A stretch of DNA of 64,000 bases from the NCBI GenBank assembly GCA_963745765.1, contig CAVUYQ010000020.1, positions 62,001-126,000 of the forward strand, in the 5' to 3' direction. The translations under genes were made by a program, and so were the position numbers. This DNA is from Ww85 sp963745765 (lineage in GTDB: Bacteria > Desulfobacterota > Desulfobulbia > Desulfobulbales > Desulfocapsaceae). Within the stretch, counting starts at the first letter, position 1, and every line of letters starts with the position of its first letter. Shown here in pieces: positions 9,302 through 17,298 of the stretch. The notes below the pieces were generated by a model. It was not told the DNA's origin. It saw only the letters and a list, made by a program, of their open reading frames with translations, and did not search any database.

Positions 9302-10135
9302 CTAGAAATCGACAATGGCCCTGAGCACGCCTGACGTTTTCAAGGTGTATATATGATGATAGCTGCCGCCAAGTGCTGCAGCAATATCATGCATGGCCGG
9401 TGATGGTTTTCTCAGGGAGCGGGTATCGATGACCAGCGAGGAGATACCCTCCCGGCAGATACCGTCGCTGATCAGAAGAAGTTCCTGCATTACTTCACCA
9501 AGACTGAGATTACGATCATAAGGGACATTCGCTTCTCCATCAGAGAGAATGACCAGGAGCGGCCGAATAGCCTTATCCTTCAGCCGCTCTGTTTTTATCA
9601 GTCGCCACCCCTTCATCAAACCATCGGCAAACGGGGTTGCCCCGCCGGTCGGCAGCGCTTTCAGGCTTTTCTGCGCCAGGCTCAGGCTTGATGTGGGCTG
9701 CAGGATCACCTCCGCAGCGTCATCCCGAAACGAGACCATGCCGACACGATGCCTCTTCTGATAGGCCTTGCCAAGAATCGCCAGGACCACGCCCTTGGCT
9801 GCCTTGATCCGGGCGTAGGTGCCATCGTCCCCCATGGAGTCGGAGGAATCCACGACAAAGACAATGAGTGTCTTACGGGGGCGTTTGAACAGTTTTTTCC
9901 TGAAATCAGCCCTGGTGACTGAAAATTGTTCTTCACCGCTCTCTGCGGCATGCCGCAGCAAAGCCGCACGGATGGTTGCATCGGCGGCAATCGTGTAATC
10001 CCGCTCGTTGTCCACAAGGCGCGCGGCCCGGACATATCTGCCGTTAACCGTCTGAGACTGGGAACTCTTCATCCGGCCCCGACCACTTCCGTCAACCTTG
10101 AGTCCATCCAGTTCAAGATCCTCGATACAGATCAA
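9302..10135 (-). CDS. VWA-domain protein, ChlD/BchD-like C-terminal half of a split chelatase protein
   Basis: 277 residues. A basic, low-complexity linker (GSGRGRMKSSQSQTVNGRYV) leads into a von Willebrand A domain from about 88. The MIDAS motif DSSDSMG (about 96-102) and the later TGGATPFADG and LSDGEAN elements are intact. The only possible start is TTG at 10135, overlapping the TGA of the upstream ATPase gene, and no good ribosome-binding site is seen. Homologues are commonly one fused AAA-VWA protein of about 650-680 residues. Reading through an A10 tract at 10157-10166 with one base shift joins them (EKKK-VVFAADE-LICIEDL). Such ChlI/ChlD-like fusions in anaerobes assist cobalt or magnesium chelatases; the chelatase large subunit is not in this window. 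Confidence 0.8.
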   Translation of the reverse strand: MICIEDLELDGLKVDGSGRGRMKSSQSQTVNGRYVRAARLVDNERDYTIAADATIRAALLRHAAESGEEQFSVTRADFRKKLFKRPRKTLIVFVVDSSDSMGDDGTYARIKAAKGVVLAILGKAYQKRHRVGMVSFRDDAAEVILQPTSSLSLAQKSLKALPTGGATPFADGLMKGWRLIKTERLKDKAIRPLLVILSDGEANVPYDRNLSLGEVMQELLLISDGICREGISSLVIDTRSLRKPSPAMHDIAAALGGSYHHIYTLKTSGVLRAIVDF

Positions 10136-11334
10136 TTCATCGGCAGCAAAGACAACTTTTTTTTTTCAGCGAGAAAAGAGAAGATCATCCCGACATTGGA
10201 AGCAGCGTTCGATCCGGGAACCTGGTCCGGCAGATCCTGCCACTGGTCAAAATCCTCAGGTTCGCCCTTAATCTCTGCAGCGTTCTCTTCTGCCTTAGCC
10301 CGATCAAAAGCCTGTTTCAATACCTCTTCCAGCTTTGCCTCGATACTTTCGGGCGTTGCCAGGGCAATGGTGGTGATACGGTGAGGCAGAACAAACCGGG
10401 CCGCCTCAACAACATGCTGCCGGCTCACCTCATCCTCTTCCAGAAAGGCTGCCAGGGCCCTGGCCGTCTTGATGATGGCGATATCGGAGCGATGCCCCTG
10501 GGCCGCGACCTCGGTCGACAAAAGGACCGCACATTCAATCATCTCTGTAGAAACGGTGACCGACGGCAGCAGTGAGCGGGCCAGACGCACCTGCTCTGAC
10601 AGCAGTGCGTCTTCACCCTGATAGCGGGCCGCAAATAATTCCGGATCCAGATCGAAGAGAAGCCGCCTGTCGACAATCGCGCGGCGCTGCTCCAGCCCGT
10701 TGGCGCTTGCTACGTGCAGGCTGAGACCGAAACGATCGAGAAACTGGGGACGCAACTCGCCCTCTTCCGGGTTCATCGTGCCGACCAGCATAAAGCGGGC
10801 CGGATGGGAATAGGAGAGACCCTCTCGCTCAACGACATTAACGCCTGAAGCGGCCGCATCAAGCAGGATATCGACGAGATGATCATCAAGCAGGTTGACC
10901 TCATCCACATAGAGGATACCGCGATTGGCAGCCGCAAGCAGTCCCGGTTCAAAGCGACGCTCGCCGGTCTTGAGTATCTGTTCGATATGCAGGGTACCGA
11001 TTACCCGGTCTTCTGTTGCAGACAGCGGCAGTTCGACCAGCGGCATGGGCCGCAGTTCCGTGGCCATCTGCTCTCCGGCCGAATGACGTTTAGCACAGAC
11101 GGGGCACATCAGTCTGGCATCGGTCGGGGAACAATTGTAGGGACAGTCCCTGACAACCTGGATCTCGGGCAAAATCCGGGCAAGGGCCCGTACCGCCGTC
11201 GACTTTCCGGTTCCCTTGTGACCACTGATTAAAACGCCGCCGATAGTCGGATCAACGGCATTGAGCAGCAGTCCGCTTTTCATTCTCTCCTGCCCGACAA
11301 GGGCAGAAAACGGGAAGATATGTCGTTTCATCAT
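10132..11334 (-). CDS. ChlI/BchI-like AAA+ ATPase (N-terminal half of split chelatase protein)
   Basis: 400 residues. Walker A GHKGTGKST (38-46), Walker B ILYVDEVNLL (140-149), arginine-finger region (MNPEEGELRPQFLDRFGL), and a Cys quartet C64/C68...C77/C80 (CPYNC, CPVC) typical of the fused chelatase ATPases. These proteins power metal insertion into tetrapyrroles as a hexameric ring with a VWA partner. The last dozen residues (LSLLPMN) are out of register: shifting the frame at A10 (10157-10166) continues into the VWA protein. ATG at 11334. The upstream intergenic region is shared with the divergent RraA/lut operon and contains a TGGTAAGACCA palindrome. Confidence 0.87.
   Translation of the reverse strand: MMKRHIFPFSALVGQERMKSGLLLNAVDPTIGGVLISGHKGTGKSTAVRALARILPEIQVVRDCPYNCSPTDARLMCPVCAKRHSAGEQMATELRPMPLVELPLSATEDRVIGTLHIEQILKTGERRFEPGLLAAANRGILYVDEVNLLDDHLVDILLDAAASGVNVVEREGLSYSHPARFMLVGTMNPEEGELRPQFLDRFGLSLHVASANGLEQRRAIVDRRLLFDLDPELFAARYQGEDALLSEQVRLARSLLPSVTVSTEMIECAVLLSTEVAAQGHRSDIAIIKTARALAAFLEEDEVSRQHVVEAARFVLPHRITTIALATPESIEAKLEEVLKQAFDRAKAEENAAEIKGEPEDFDQWQDLPDQVPGSNAASNVGMIFSFLAEKKKLSLLPMN
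10157..10166 (-). other. A10 homopolymer at the ATPase/VWA junction (possible slippage site)
   Basis: Ten T on the + strand (A10 in the mRNA), reading GAA AAA AAA AAG in the ATPase frame. One additional A, or a -1 ribosomal or transcriptional slip, places the VWA domain in frame. A tract of this length is a known substrate for RNA polymerase slippage and also a common sequencing-error site; sequence alone cannot decide. Confidence 0.55.
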
Positions 11335-11362
11335 AATCTATGTAATTTCACTTCACTGCGCG

Positions 11363-11373
11363 TGGTAAGACCA
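11363..11373. promoter_or_regulatory. TGGTAAGACCA operator candidate (divergent promoter)
   Basis: Palindrome TGGT-N3-ACCA, the core bound by FadR/PdhR/LldR-type GntR regulators. The identical sequence occurs inverted at 19147-19157 in the malic-enzyme promoter, and a TGGTAATACCA variant lies at 34719-34729. Here it overlaps the -35 position of a possible promoter for the RraA/lut genes, whose -10 would be CATAAT at 11386-11391. Confidence 0.45.
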
Positions 11374-11508
11374 ACTTAACCAGCACATAATATTCACAAA
11401 TGAGCCCTAAGGTACACCAAATATACTGGATAATCCAAGCAGAAAAGAGGTATATTAGCTGCTTAATCAGACAAAACAAATATCTTACCCTTAAAAGAGG
11501 TAATAATC

Positions 11509-12132
11509 ATGGATAATTACCGTAGATTCAAAAAACTTTCCCCAACCTTCTTTGCCGATGTCCTGCCGATCGAGCAGGTGATGGGCATGGAGATTCGTCC
11601 GCTCTGGCCGGATATGGCGCGTATTGCCGGTCCAGCCTACACGGTTCGCTGCGGTCCGGGCGACCAGCTGATGCTGCATGCGGCCCTCTACCGGGCTGAG
11701 CCGGGTTCTATCATTGTTGTCCAGGCTGGAGACTGCCGTCTCGCCGTCTCGGGCGGGAATGTCTGTGCCATCGCCCAGCAGAGGGGAATTGCAGGTTTTG
11801 TCGTCGATGGTGTAATACGGGACATTGGTGAGGTCAGAGAAAGCGGTTTTCCGGTTTTTGCCCGGGGCATCAGCCCGAAATCCGGCGTCAAGAATATCTA
11901 CCTGGAACTCAATACGGCAGTAACCTGCGGCGGAATTACGGTATCACCGGGAGACATCATTATTGGTGATGAGGAAGGCATCGTGGCGGTTCCCCGGTCA
12001 GCACAGGAAGATGTCCTGGCAGCAGCAGAAAAGCGGGCCGCCGAGGACGGGACCACCACCCTTGCCGAATGGCGCGGGCGGCACCAGGCACTGATCGATC
12101 AAATCCTGAAGAAACAGGGATTTGCCGACTGA
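11509..12132 (+). CDS. RraA-family protein (HMG aldolase / oxaloacetate decarboxylase-like)
   Basis: 207 residues, full length for the RraA/HMG-CHA aldolase superfamily. Key residues are visible: GDCRLAVSGGNVCAIA (about 74-89), VDGVIRD with D100, R104 and D105, which bind metal and 2-oxoacid, and the C-terminal GGITVSPGDIIIGDEEG. Members cleave 4-hydroxy-4-methyl-2-oxoglutarate or decarboxylate oxaloacetate; true RNase E inhibitors are shorter. Placed first in a run with a thiamine-binding protein and the lactate genes, decarboxylation or aldol cleavage of a C4-C6 oxoacid yielding pyruvate is the most sensible role (inference). ATG at 11509 has AGAGG upstream. Confidence 0.85.
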   Translation: MDNYRRFKKLSPTFFADVLPIEQVMGMEIRPLWPDMARIAGPAYTVRCGPGDQLMLHAALYRAEPGSIIVVQAGDCRLAVSGGNVCAIAQQRGIAGFVVDGVIRDIGEVRESGFPVFARGISPKSGVKNIYLELNTAVTCGGITVSPGDIIIGDEEGIVAVPRSAQEDVLAAAEKRAAEDGTTTLAEWRGRHQALIDQILKKQGFAD

Positions 12133-12157
12133 AACAAAGAACTGAGGAGGAACCGGC

Positions 12158-12457
12158 ATGCATGTTATCATGGATCTTACCGTATCACCCTTCGGCGTGG
12201 GGCTTTCCGTCTCTGAATATATCGCCGCCTGTCATGAAATATTTGAGGAAGCGGGACTGAAGACCAACCTGCACGCCTACGGCACCAATATCGAAGGCGA
12301 GTGGGATACGGTATTTGCGGCAGTGAAAAAATGTCACGAAAAGCTGCACGCTATGGGCGTTCCCCGTATGACCAGCAGCATCAAGGTCGGCACCCGGACA
12401 GATCGGCAGCAGAGTATGCTGGACAAGATTCAAAGCGTGAAAAACAAACTGGAATAA
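12158..12457 (+). CDS. MTH1187/YqgV-family thiamine-binding protein
   Basis: 99-residue small ferredoxin-fold protein of the MTH1187 (DUF77) family, which binds thiamine or a thiamine precursor. The N-terminus MHVIMDLTVSPFGVGLSVSEYI and the segment TNIEGEWDTVFAAVKKCHEKL are diagnostic. It lies 25 bp after the RraA-like gene behind a strong GAGGAGG site, so is co-transcribed with it. It may tune supply of the cofactor needed by pyruvate-processing enzymes, or act as a sensor. Confidence 0.88.
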   Translation: MHVIMDLTVSPFGVGLSVSEYIAACHEIFEEAGLKTNLHAYGTNIEGEWDTVFAAVKKCHEKLHAMGVPRMTSSIKVGTRTDRQQSMLDKIQSVKNKLE

Positions 12458-12503
12458 ATAATTATTCTCATGTAGGGTATTGACTATCTTATCAAAATTA
12501 CGG

Positions 12504-12579
12504 GGTGCCTTGAATAATTTGGTAATTCGTTCGAGCATAACGCTGTAATCGGACGAAAAAACAATTCTTCAAGGTGGCC
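12504..12579. repeat. Palindromic repeat C2
   Basis: 76-bp element with ends GGTGCCTTGAATAATT and AATTCTTCAAGGTGGCC. Its interior TCGTTCGAGCATAACG (12527-12542) is the inverse of CGTTACGCTCGAACGA at 33224-33239 in copy C3 with one mismatch. It lies between the thiamine-binding and LutC genes and could attenuate or process the transcript. Confidence 0.6.
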
Positions 12580-12608
12580 TAATTGTCTGTCTTTCCGGGG
12601 GATCAGAG

Positions 12609-13160
12609 ATGACTTACGATTTCGCCAGCTGTTTTGAAACGCTTTCCGGTGTTGTCCACCAGGTCAAATCAGAAGAGGCGGCAGCCCGAAAAGTTTTCGA
12701 GATCTGCCGGGAGCAGCAGGTCTCCTGCCTTGCCCTCGCCAACCTGCCGGAAGATTTCATCCAGCAGATCGAAACCTGTTGCAGCGGACTGAAAATCCTG
12801 AAAGAACCCTACCCGGCGGAATCGCTGCCCCTGGCCATGGACGAAGCGGGGATCGGTGTAACCGGGATCGAATTCGCCATTGCCCAGTCCGGCACCATGG
12901 TCGAGGTTTCGGACAATGACGCAGTACGTCTGGTTTCAAGCCTGCCCAGGACCCATATCGGTATCATCCGCCAGAAAGATATCATTGATACCTACTTCGA
13001 AAGCAGCGCCAGGATCCGCGAGATCATCGGCCGGTACGATCGGAATGTTGTCATCAGTTTCATCTCCGGCCCGAGCCGGACCGGGGACATCGAACTCAAG
13101 CTGACCTTGGGAGTGCACGGCCCCGAGGAAGCCCATGCAGTGATCATCGAAGATCATTGA
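12609..13160 (+). CDS. lutC: LutC/LldG-like LUD-domain subunit of lactate oxidase
   Basis: 183 residues, a single LUD domain. The conserved core is visible: GIGVTGIEFAIAQSGTMVEVSD (read as two blocks, about 83-103), RLVSSLPRTHIGII and FISGPSRTGDIELKL. This is the small subunit of the FAD-independent L-lactate dehydrogenase (LutABC/LldEFG), an Fe-S complex oxidising lactate to pyruvate at the membrane. ATG at 12609 has GGGGGA upstream. It is followed after 36 bp by the fused LutB-LutA gene, the arrangement of the lactate locus in Desulfovibrio. Confidence 0.9.
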   Translation: MTYDFASCFETLSGVVHQVKSEEAAARKVFEICREQQVSCLALANLPEDFIQQIETCCSGLKILKEPYPAESLPLAMDEAGIGVTGIEFAIAQSGTMVEVSDNDAVRLVSSLPRTHIGIIRQKDIIDTYFESSARIREIIGRYDRNVVISFISGPSRTGDIELKLTLGVHGPEEAHAVIIEDH

Positions 13161-13196
13161 GCCCCGTTTTTTACCGGTTAACAGGAGAATCTCATC

Positions 13197-15328
13197 ATGG
13201 CCAGTGACCGTTACCCGCAGCTCTATGAAAAAATCAAAGAAGCGCTTTCCGACACAAAGAAAAAAGAGTTGCTGCACAGCTGTGTGAAACGCGGCCGCGA
13301 TACCCGTGCTGCAAGGCTTTCGACCCTGCCCGGCGGGGCCGCCTTCCGGGATGACGTCAGGGGTGCCAAGGAACGCTGCATCGAGGAGTTGCCCCGGCTC
13401 AAGAAACAATTCATTGAAAACGCCAGGAAACGCGGTGTAAGCGTCTTTGAGGCAAAAAACGGTGCGGAGGTGATCGCTTACTGTCTCGATCTTGCCCGCA
13501 GGTACGGGGCCAAGACCCTGGGCAAATCAAAATCACTTACCACTGAAGAAATTGAGCTGAATCACCCGCTGACCGAGGCCGGGCTCAACGTCGTCGAGAC
13601 CGATCTGGGCGAGTTGATCATCCAGTTATTGCATGAAAAACCGTTTCACCTGGTCTTTCCCGCGGTACACAAGATGGCCCCGGATGTCGCCAGGCTTTTT
13701 TCCGATCTGACCGGCAAGGAGGTCGCCGAAGATATCCCGAGTATCATGAAGGTCGTGCGGGAATATATGCGACCGATCTTCCTGAACTGCGATATTGGCA
13801 TGACCGGCGCCAATATCGCCATCGCCGAAACCGGCGGCATATGTATTGAGACCAATGAAGGGAACGCCCGGCTTGTTTCGAGTATCGGCAAATGTCATAT
13901 CTGCGTGGTCGGCATGGAGAAAATTGTCGAGACGGTGGAGGACGCCCTGCTGATGGTCATGGCCCACCCGGTCAGCGCCTCGGGCCAGTTGCCCACCACC
14001 TACGTTACCTGGATGCATGGGCGCTCAGAACTCGGTGAGAGCGAAACGGACTCGGAACGCGAAAGCCATATCATCATTCTGGACAACGGCAGATCGGCAA
14101 TGCGGGACGACCCGGAAATGCGCGAGGCGCTGTATTGCATCCGCTGCGGGGCCTGCATGAATATCTGTCCGACCTATGGAGTGGTAGGCGGTCATACCTT
14201 CGGCCATATTTACCCCGGTCCCATGGGAATCTGCTGGACAGCTGGCGTACACGGGATTGAGACGGCCGGAGACTTCGCCCCGCTCTGCATATCCTGCGGT
14301 CTCTGTAAAGAGATCTGCCCGGCTAAAATCAACATGCCGCAGATGATCGCCGAAATTAAACACCGGGATGCCCGCAAAAACGGTCACCTGCTGGTCAACC
14401 GGGTAATGATGGGCGCCGATAAGGCGGCACGGCTCGGCAGTGCCACCGCCCCGCTTGCCAATGCTGCCTTAAACAACAAGCCGATTCGCAAGATCATGGA
14501 AAAAGTCATCGGTCTTTCCGCGGACAGAAAGCTGCCGCCTTTTGCAGCAACGACCTTCATGCAGCATTTTAGCAAACGGACCCCCACCGTGAAAGAGCCG
14601 ATCAGGAAGGTCGCTTTCTTTGTCGATGTCTATGCCAATTATAACGACCCAAAACTCGGCCTTGCCGCAGTTGATGCCCTTGAAAGCCATGGCTGCGAGG
14701 TCATTGTTCCCGACCAGGAGGTCAGCGGCTACCCGTCCATCGCCTATGGCGGTATGGATGAGGCCCGAAAGATCGCGCGCAGCAATGTTGAAAAACTCAC
14801 ACCATGGGTAAAAAAAGGCTATGATATTGTTGCTATAGAGCCAACCGCCACCTATGCCCTGGCGGTCTCCTACCCGACGCTGCTGCGCAATAACCCCGAC
14901 GCCAGGCTGCTGGCCGACAATACCTACGAGCTCTTTGAATACCTCATTGGACTGCAAGATGAAACCGGACAGAAGCCCGACTCCACACTAAAGCAGGGAA
15001 ACGGTTCGGTTTTCACTGCTCCTGTCACCAGCGCCCCTTGGGTTCCGGTAAAGGGGCCATGGAATGGGTCCGCAGGCTCGGCGCTGAAATTGAATTGATA
15101 GAAACCGGGTCATGCTGCGGCATGGGCGGCACCTTCGGCCTGAAAGCCGGGGTTCTTGGTCATAAACTCGCCACCGCCGTCGGCGAACCCCTGTTCAAAC
15201 TCTTTAAGGAGAGCGGGGTTGATGCTATTGTCACGGAAAGCAGTGTCTGCTCAATCCAGCTCGCCGAAGGGACCGAACTGCCGGTTTATCACCCGTTACA
15301 GCTGCTCCAGCTGCTCAAGCTCGGTTAG
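13197..15328 (+). pseudogene. Fused LutB-LutA iron-sulfur lactate dehydrogenase subunit, one frameshift
   Basis: About 710 residues once rejoined. A LUD domain (about 60-300) is followed by two 4Fe-4S motifs, CIRCGACMNICP (314-325) and CISCGLCKEICP (364-375), then a LutA-like region with two CCG modules, the usual size of the Desulfovibrio fused subunit. The first frame (13197-15098) loses register around 14995-15015. In the next frame the expected HCSCHQRP is read, then GSCCGMGGTFGLKAG, and the protein ends at 15328. A single-base indel near GGTTCGGTTTTC explains this. ATG at 13197 follows AGGAG. With LutC it would oxidise L-lactate. A terminator follows at 15340. The lesion may be real or an assembly error. 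Confidence 0.88.
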
Positions 15329-15339
15329 CCCAGCGTTGA

Positions 15340-15373
15340 GCCCCTCCCGTGAAATCATTCCGGGAGGGCTTGT
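15340..15373 (+). terminator. Rho-independent terminator of lut genes
   Basis: GCCCCTCCCG (15340-15349) pairs with CGGGAGGGC (15361-15369), one bulged C, followed by TTGTTGT. It lies 12 bp after the LutA stop. Confidence 0.7.
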
Positions 15374-15393
15374 TGTGCCTGACGTTTTTCCAG

Positions 15394-15534
15394 GAGCCTG
15401 TCGGAGAAAGCCCTTTTCCCCCATCTCTGCGTTATTGCAAGAAAATTGATACTCGCAATATCAGTTATATGGCTCTTCCCAATTTTCTTGCAATGCCTTG
15501 GTCTGAGAAAAAATTGCAATTCTCCGACAGGCTC
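15394..15534. repeat. 141-bp MITE-like element, copy A2
   Basis: Terminal repeats GAGCCTGTCGGAGAA / TTCTCCGACAGGCTC, perfect over 15 bp. Flanked by direct repeat CCAG (15390-15393, 15535-15538). The inner stem differs from copies A1/A3 (GCAAGAAAATTG with CAATTTTCTTGC) yet remains fully paired around the same loop, which is evidence for selection on structure. Confidence 0.75.
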
Positions 15535-15629
15535 CCAGAGTTGTCTCTTGTTCTCCTTATATTTCGCATAGACAACAACAAAGGATATCAGAGGCACTGA
15601 TCAGGTTCCCTTTACCCTGGAGGTTCACC

Positions 15630-16059
15630 ATGCAGATCTCGAAAATACTTCTTCCCGTTGATGGTTCATCCTATTCCAATCACGCAACGGAACACGCCGT
15701 CTACCTCGCCAAACTCAGTGGCGCGCATATCAAGGCAGTAACCTGCTATGAGTCGGCTCGGCAATATGCCGGAGGTCTCGGAATCGGTCGTCAGGGAACT
15801 CAAGGAAAAGCTGAAGAAACAGGCTGAAGGGGAATTGCAAAAAACCGCCCAGGTCCTCGAGGCTGCCGGTGTTGCCTATAGCCTTGAATCGCTTTCCGGA
15901 TCGCCGGGCACGATGCTGAGCAATCTTGCCAAGTCAAAAGAATATGATCTGATCGTCATGGGCTCGCATGGACATTCCGATATCGCCGGTCTGTTCCTTG
16001 GCAGTGTGACGCACAAAGTACTCAACACCATCTACTGCCCGATCCTCGTGGTGCCCTGA
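15630..16059 (+). pseudogene. Universal stress protein (UspA family), one frameshift
   Basis: About 142 residues after joining. The first frame begins MQISKILLPVDGSSYSNHATEH with the beta1/ATP-loop Asp. The second (to 16059) gives EYDLIVMGSHGHSDIAGLFLGSVTHKVL, the GxxGH-x9-G(S/T) nucleotide motif, and ends CPILVVP. Register is lost near 15750-15765, where CYES should continue into the second frame at RLGNMPEVSES. ATG at 15630 has TGGAGG upstream. Usp genes often accompany energy-metabolism operons in sulfate reducers; it stands alone between the lut genes and a GntR regulator, with its own terminator at 16073. Confidence 0.85.
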
Positions 16060-16072
16060 TCGTCCGGGAATA

Positions 16073-16115
16073 ACGGCTGGCCGGGGTAAGACCCTGTCCC
16101 CTCCCCGGCAGCCGT
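16073..16115 (+). terminator. Hairpin terminator after uspA
   Basis: ACGGCTGGCCGGGG (16073-16086) pairs with CCCCGGCAGCCGT (16103-16115), one bulge; loop TAAGACCCTGTCCCCT. The following bases CCTCCCTGTT are only weakly T-rich. Confidence 0.6.
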
Positions 16116-16345
16116 CCTCCCTGTTACAATACCTCCGAATCACACGTGCACTATAAGCCGTAGTGTTCTGTCAACCTCATCCCGGCGAACCATATGAACA
16201 GCCTCATCTGTCAATGGTTTTGCTATCCTGAATACCACCAATTTCGCCTGCCCTCTGCTCTTGCTCATTTTTTTCCTCATATATCAAATATATTTCTGAC
16301 AACGATATTTTTTTCAGGCGCCTGGCGGCAAGATATCCGCATGCA

Positions 16346-16437
16346 TTGACCTCGATCAAACGACCTCATCATTCAAAACAGCATCACTATTGCAAATATT
16401 TAAATATTATGATATTTGTATATTAAGAACAAATATC
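16346..16437 (+). promoter_or_regulatory. Control region of GntR gene: FNR-like box and GATATTTGT/ACAAATATC palindrome
   Basis: The 340-bp gap before the GntR gene holds no ORF. TTGACCTCGATCAA (16346-16359) resembles a CRP/FNR-type dyad (TTGAY-N4-ATCAA). A perfect 9-bp inverted repeat, GATATTTGT (16411-16419) and ACAAATATC (16429-16437), lies 17 bp before the GntR start, within an AT-rich promoter stretch; position suggests autorepression by the GntR protein. Confidence 0.45.
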
Positions 16438-16453
16438 AAACAGAGAGGCTATC

Positions 16454-17122
16454 ATGTTTGAGAGCGCCAGACAACATAAAACGACCGATATCATTATCGA
16501 AAAAATCCGCACGGCAATCCTTGAAGGGAAACTTAATCCCGGAGACCGCCTGCCGCCGGAAAAAGAACTGGGTGAGCAGTTCGATGTCAGCAAACAGACC
16601 CTGCGGGAGTCGTTGCGGGCCCTGGAGCACATGGGCCTGATCGTTTTGAAAAAAGGGTCCGGAGGCGGCGCTTTCATCGTTGAGGTGGAACAGCATGTCG
16701 CCAGCCAGAACCTGGCGAACTATCTTTATTTCAAGAACCTCACCATTGAAAACCTCTCTGAACTGAGGCGTATCCTCGAACCACATGCCGCCCGCTGCGC
16801 GGCGGAGCGCATGAGCCCGTCCGATCTGGAAAAACTGGGGGCTATCAACAAGGCAACCAGCGATAATCTCGCCCGGCAGGACTGGGAACAGGTAACGCAA
16901 AGAGAAATCGAGTTTCATCGACTCATCGCCCAGCAGACCGGTAATCCCATCCTGATCCTGATCCTGGATTTTGTCGAGAACCTGCTCGACGATTTCAAGA
17001 AAATCCTCAAGCCGGACAAGGATTTCATGAACAGCGTCCTGGGTGCCCATGAAACGATCTATGCTGCTCTGGCCACACATGACGCGGATACGGCAGCGGC
17101 TGAGATGCTTGAAGCCACATAA
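16454..17122 (+). CDS. GntR/FadR-family (FCD) transcriptional regulator, C-terminus probably frameshifted
   Basis: 222 residues. HTH at about 10-75 (KELGEQFDVSKQTLRESL, with the RExLRxLE recognition region) and FCD domain at about 90-222 (LRRILEPHAARCAAERM, EIEFHRLIAQQTGNP, GAHETIYAAL). The frame ends MLEAT, but a shift of one base near 17118 continues MEVEAYLARLKRKKEGS to a stop at 17205, giving the normal final helix and a length near 250. Located after the lactate genes and before a semialdehyde dehydrogenase, it is a plausible lactate/C3 regulator of the LldR/PdhR group. Preceded by a palindrome at 16411-16437. ATG follows AGAGG. Confidence 0.87.
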   Translation: MFESARQHKTTDIIIEKIRTAILEGKLNPGDRLPPEKELGEQFDVSKQTLRESLRALEHMGLIVLKKGSGGGAFIVEVEQHVASQNLANYLYFKNLTIENLSELRRILEPHAARCAAERMSPSDLEKLGAINKATSDNLARQDWEQVTQREIEFHRLIAQQTGNPILILILDFVENLLDDFKKILKPDKDFMNSVLGAHETIYAALATHDADTAAAEMLEAT

Positions 17123-17298
17123 TGGAAGTGGAAGCATACCTGGCCCGGCTGAAACGAAAGAAAGAAGGCAGCAGGCTCTGGCAGAATTGCCTCCAGGCCG
17201 CCTGAAAGACAATTAACACCGATAGATCTATGAAGAACCATTACCCGAACTTTCAAAAAGGAGAAAAAAAATGACTGACAGCACCGCACAAAGATATT

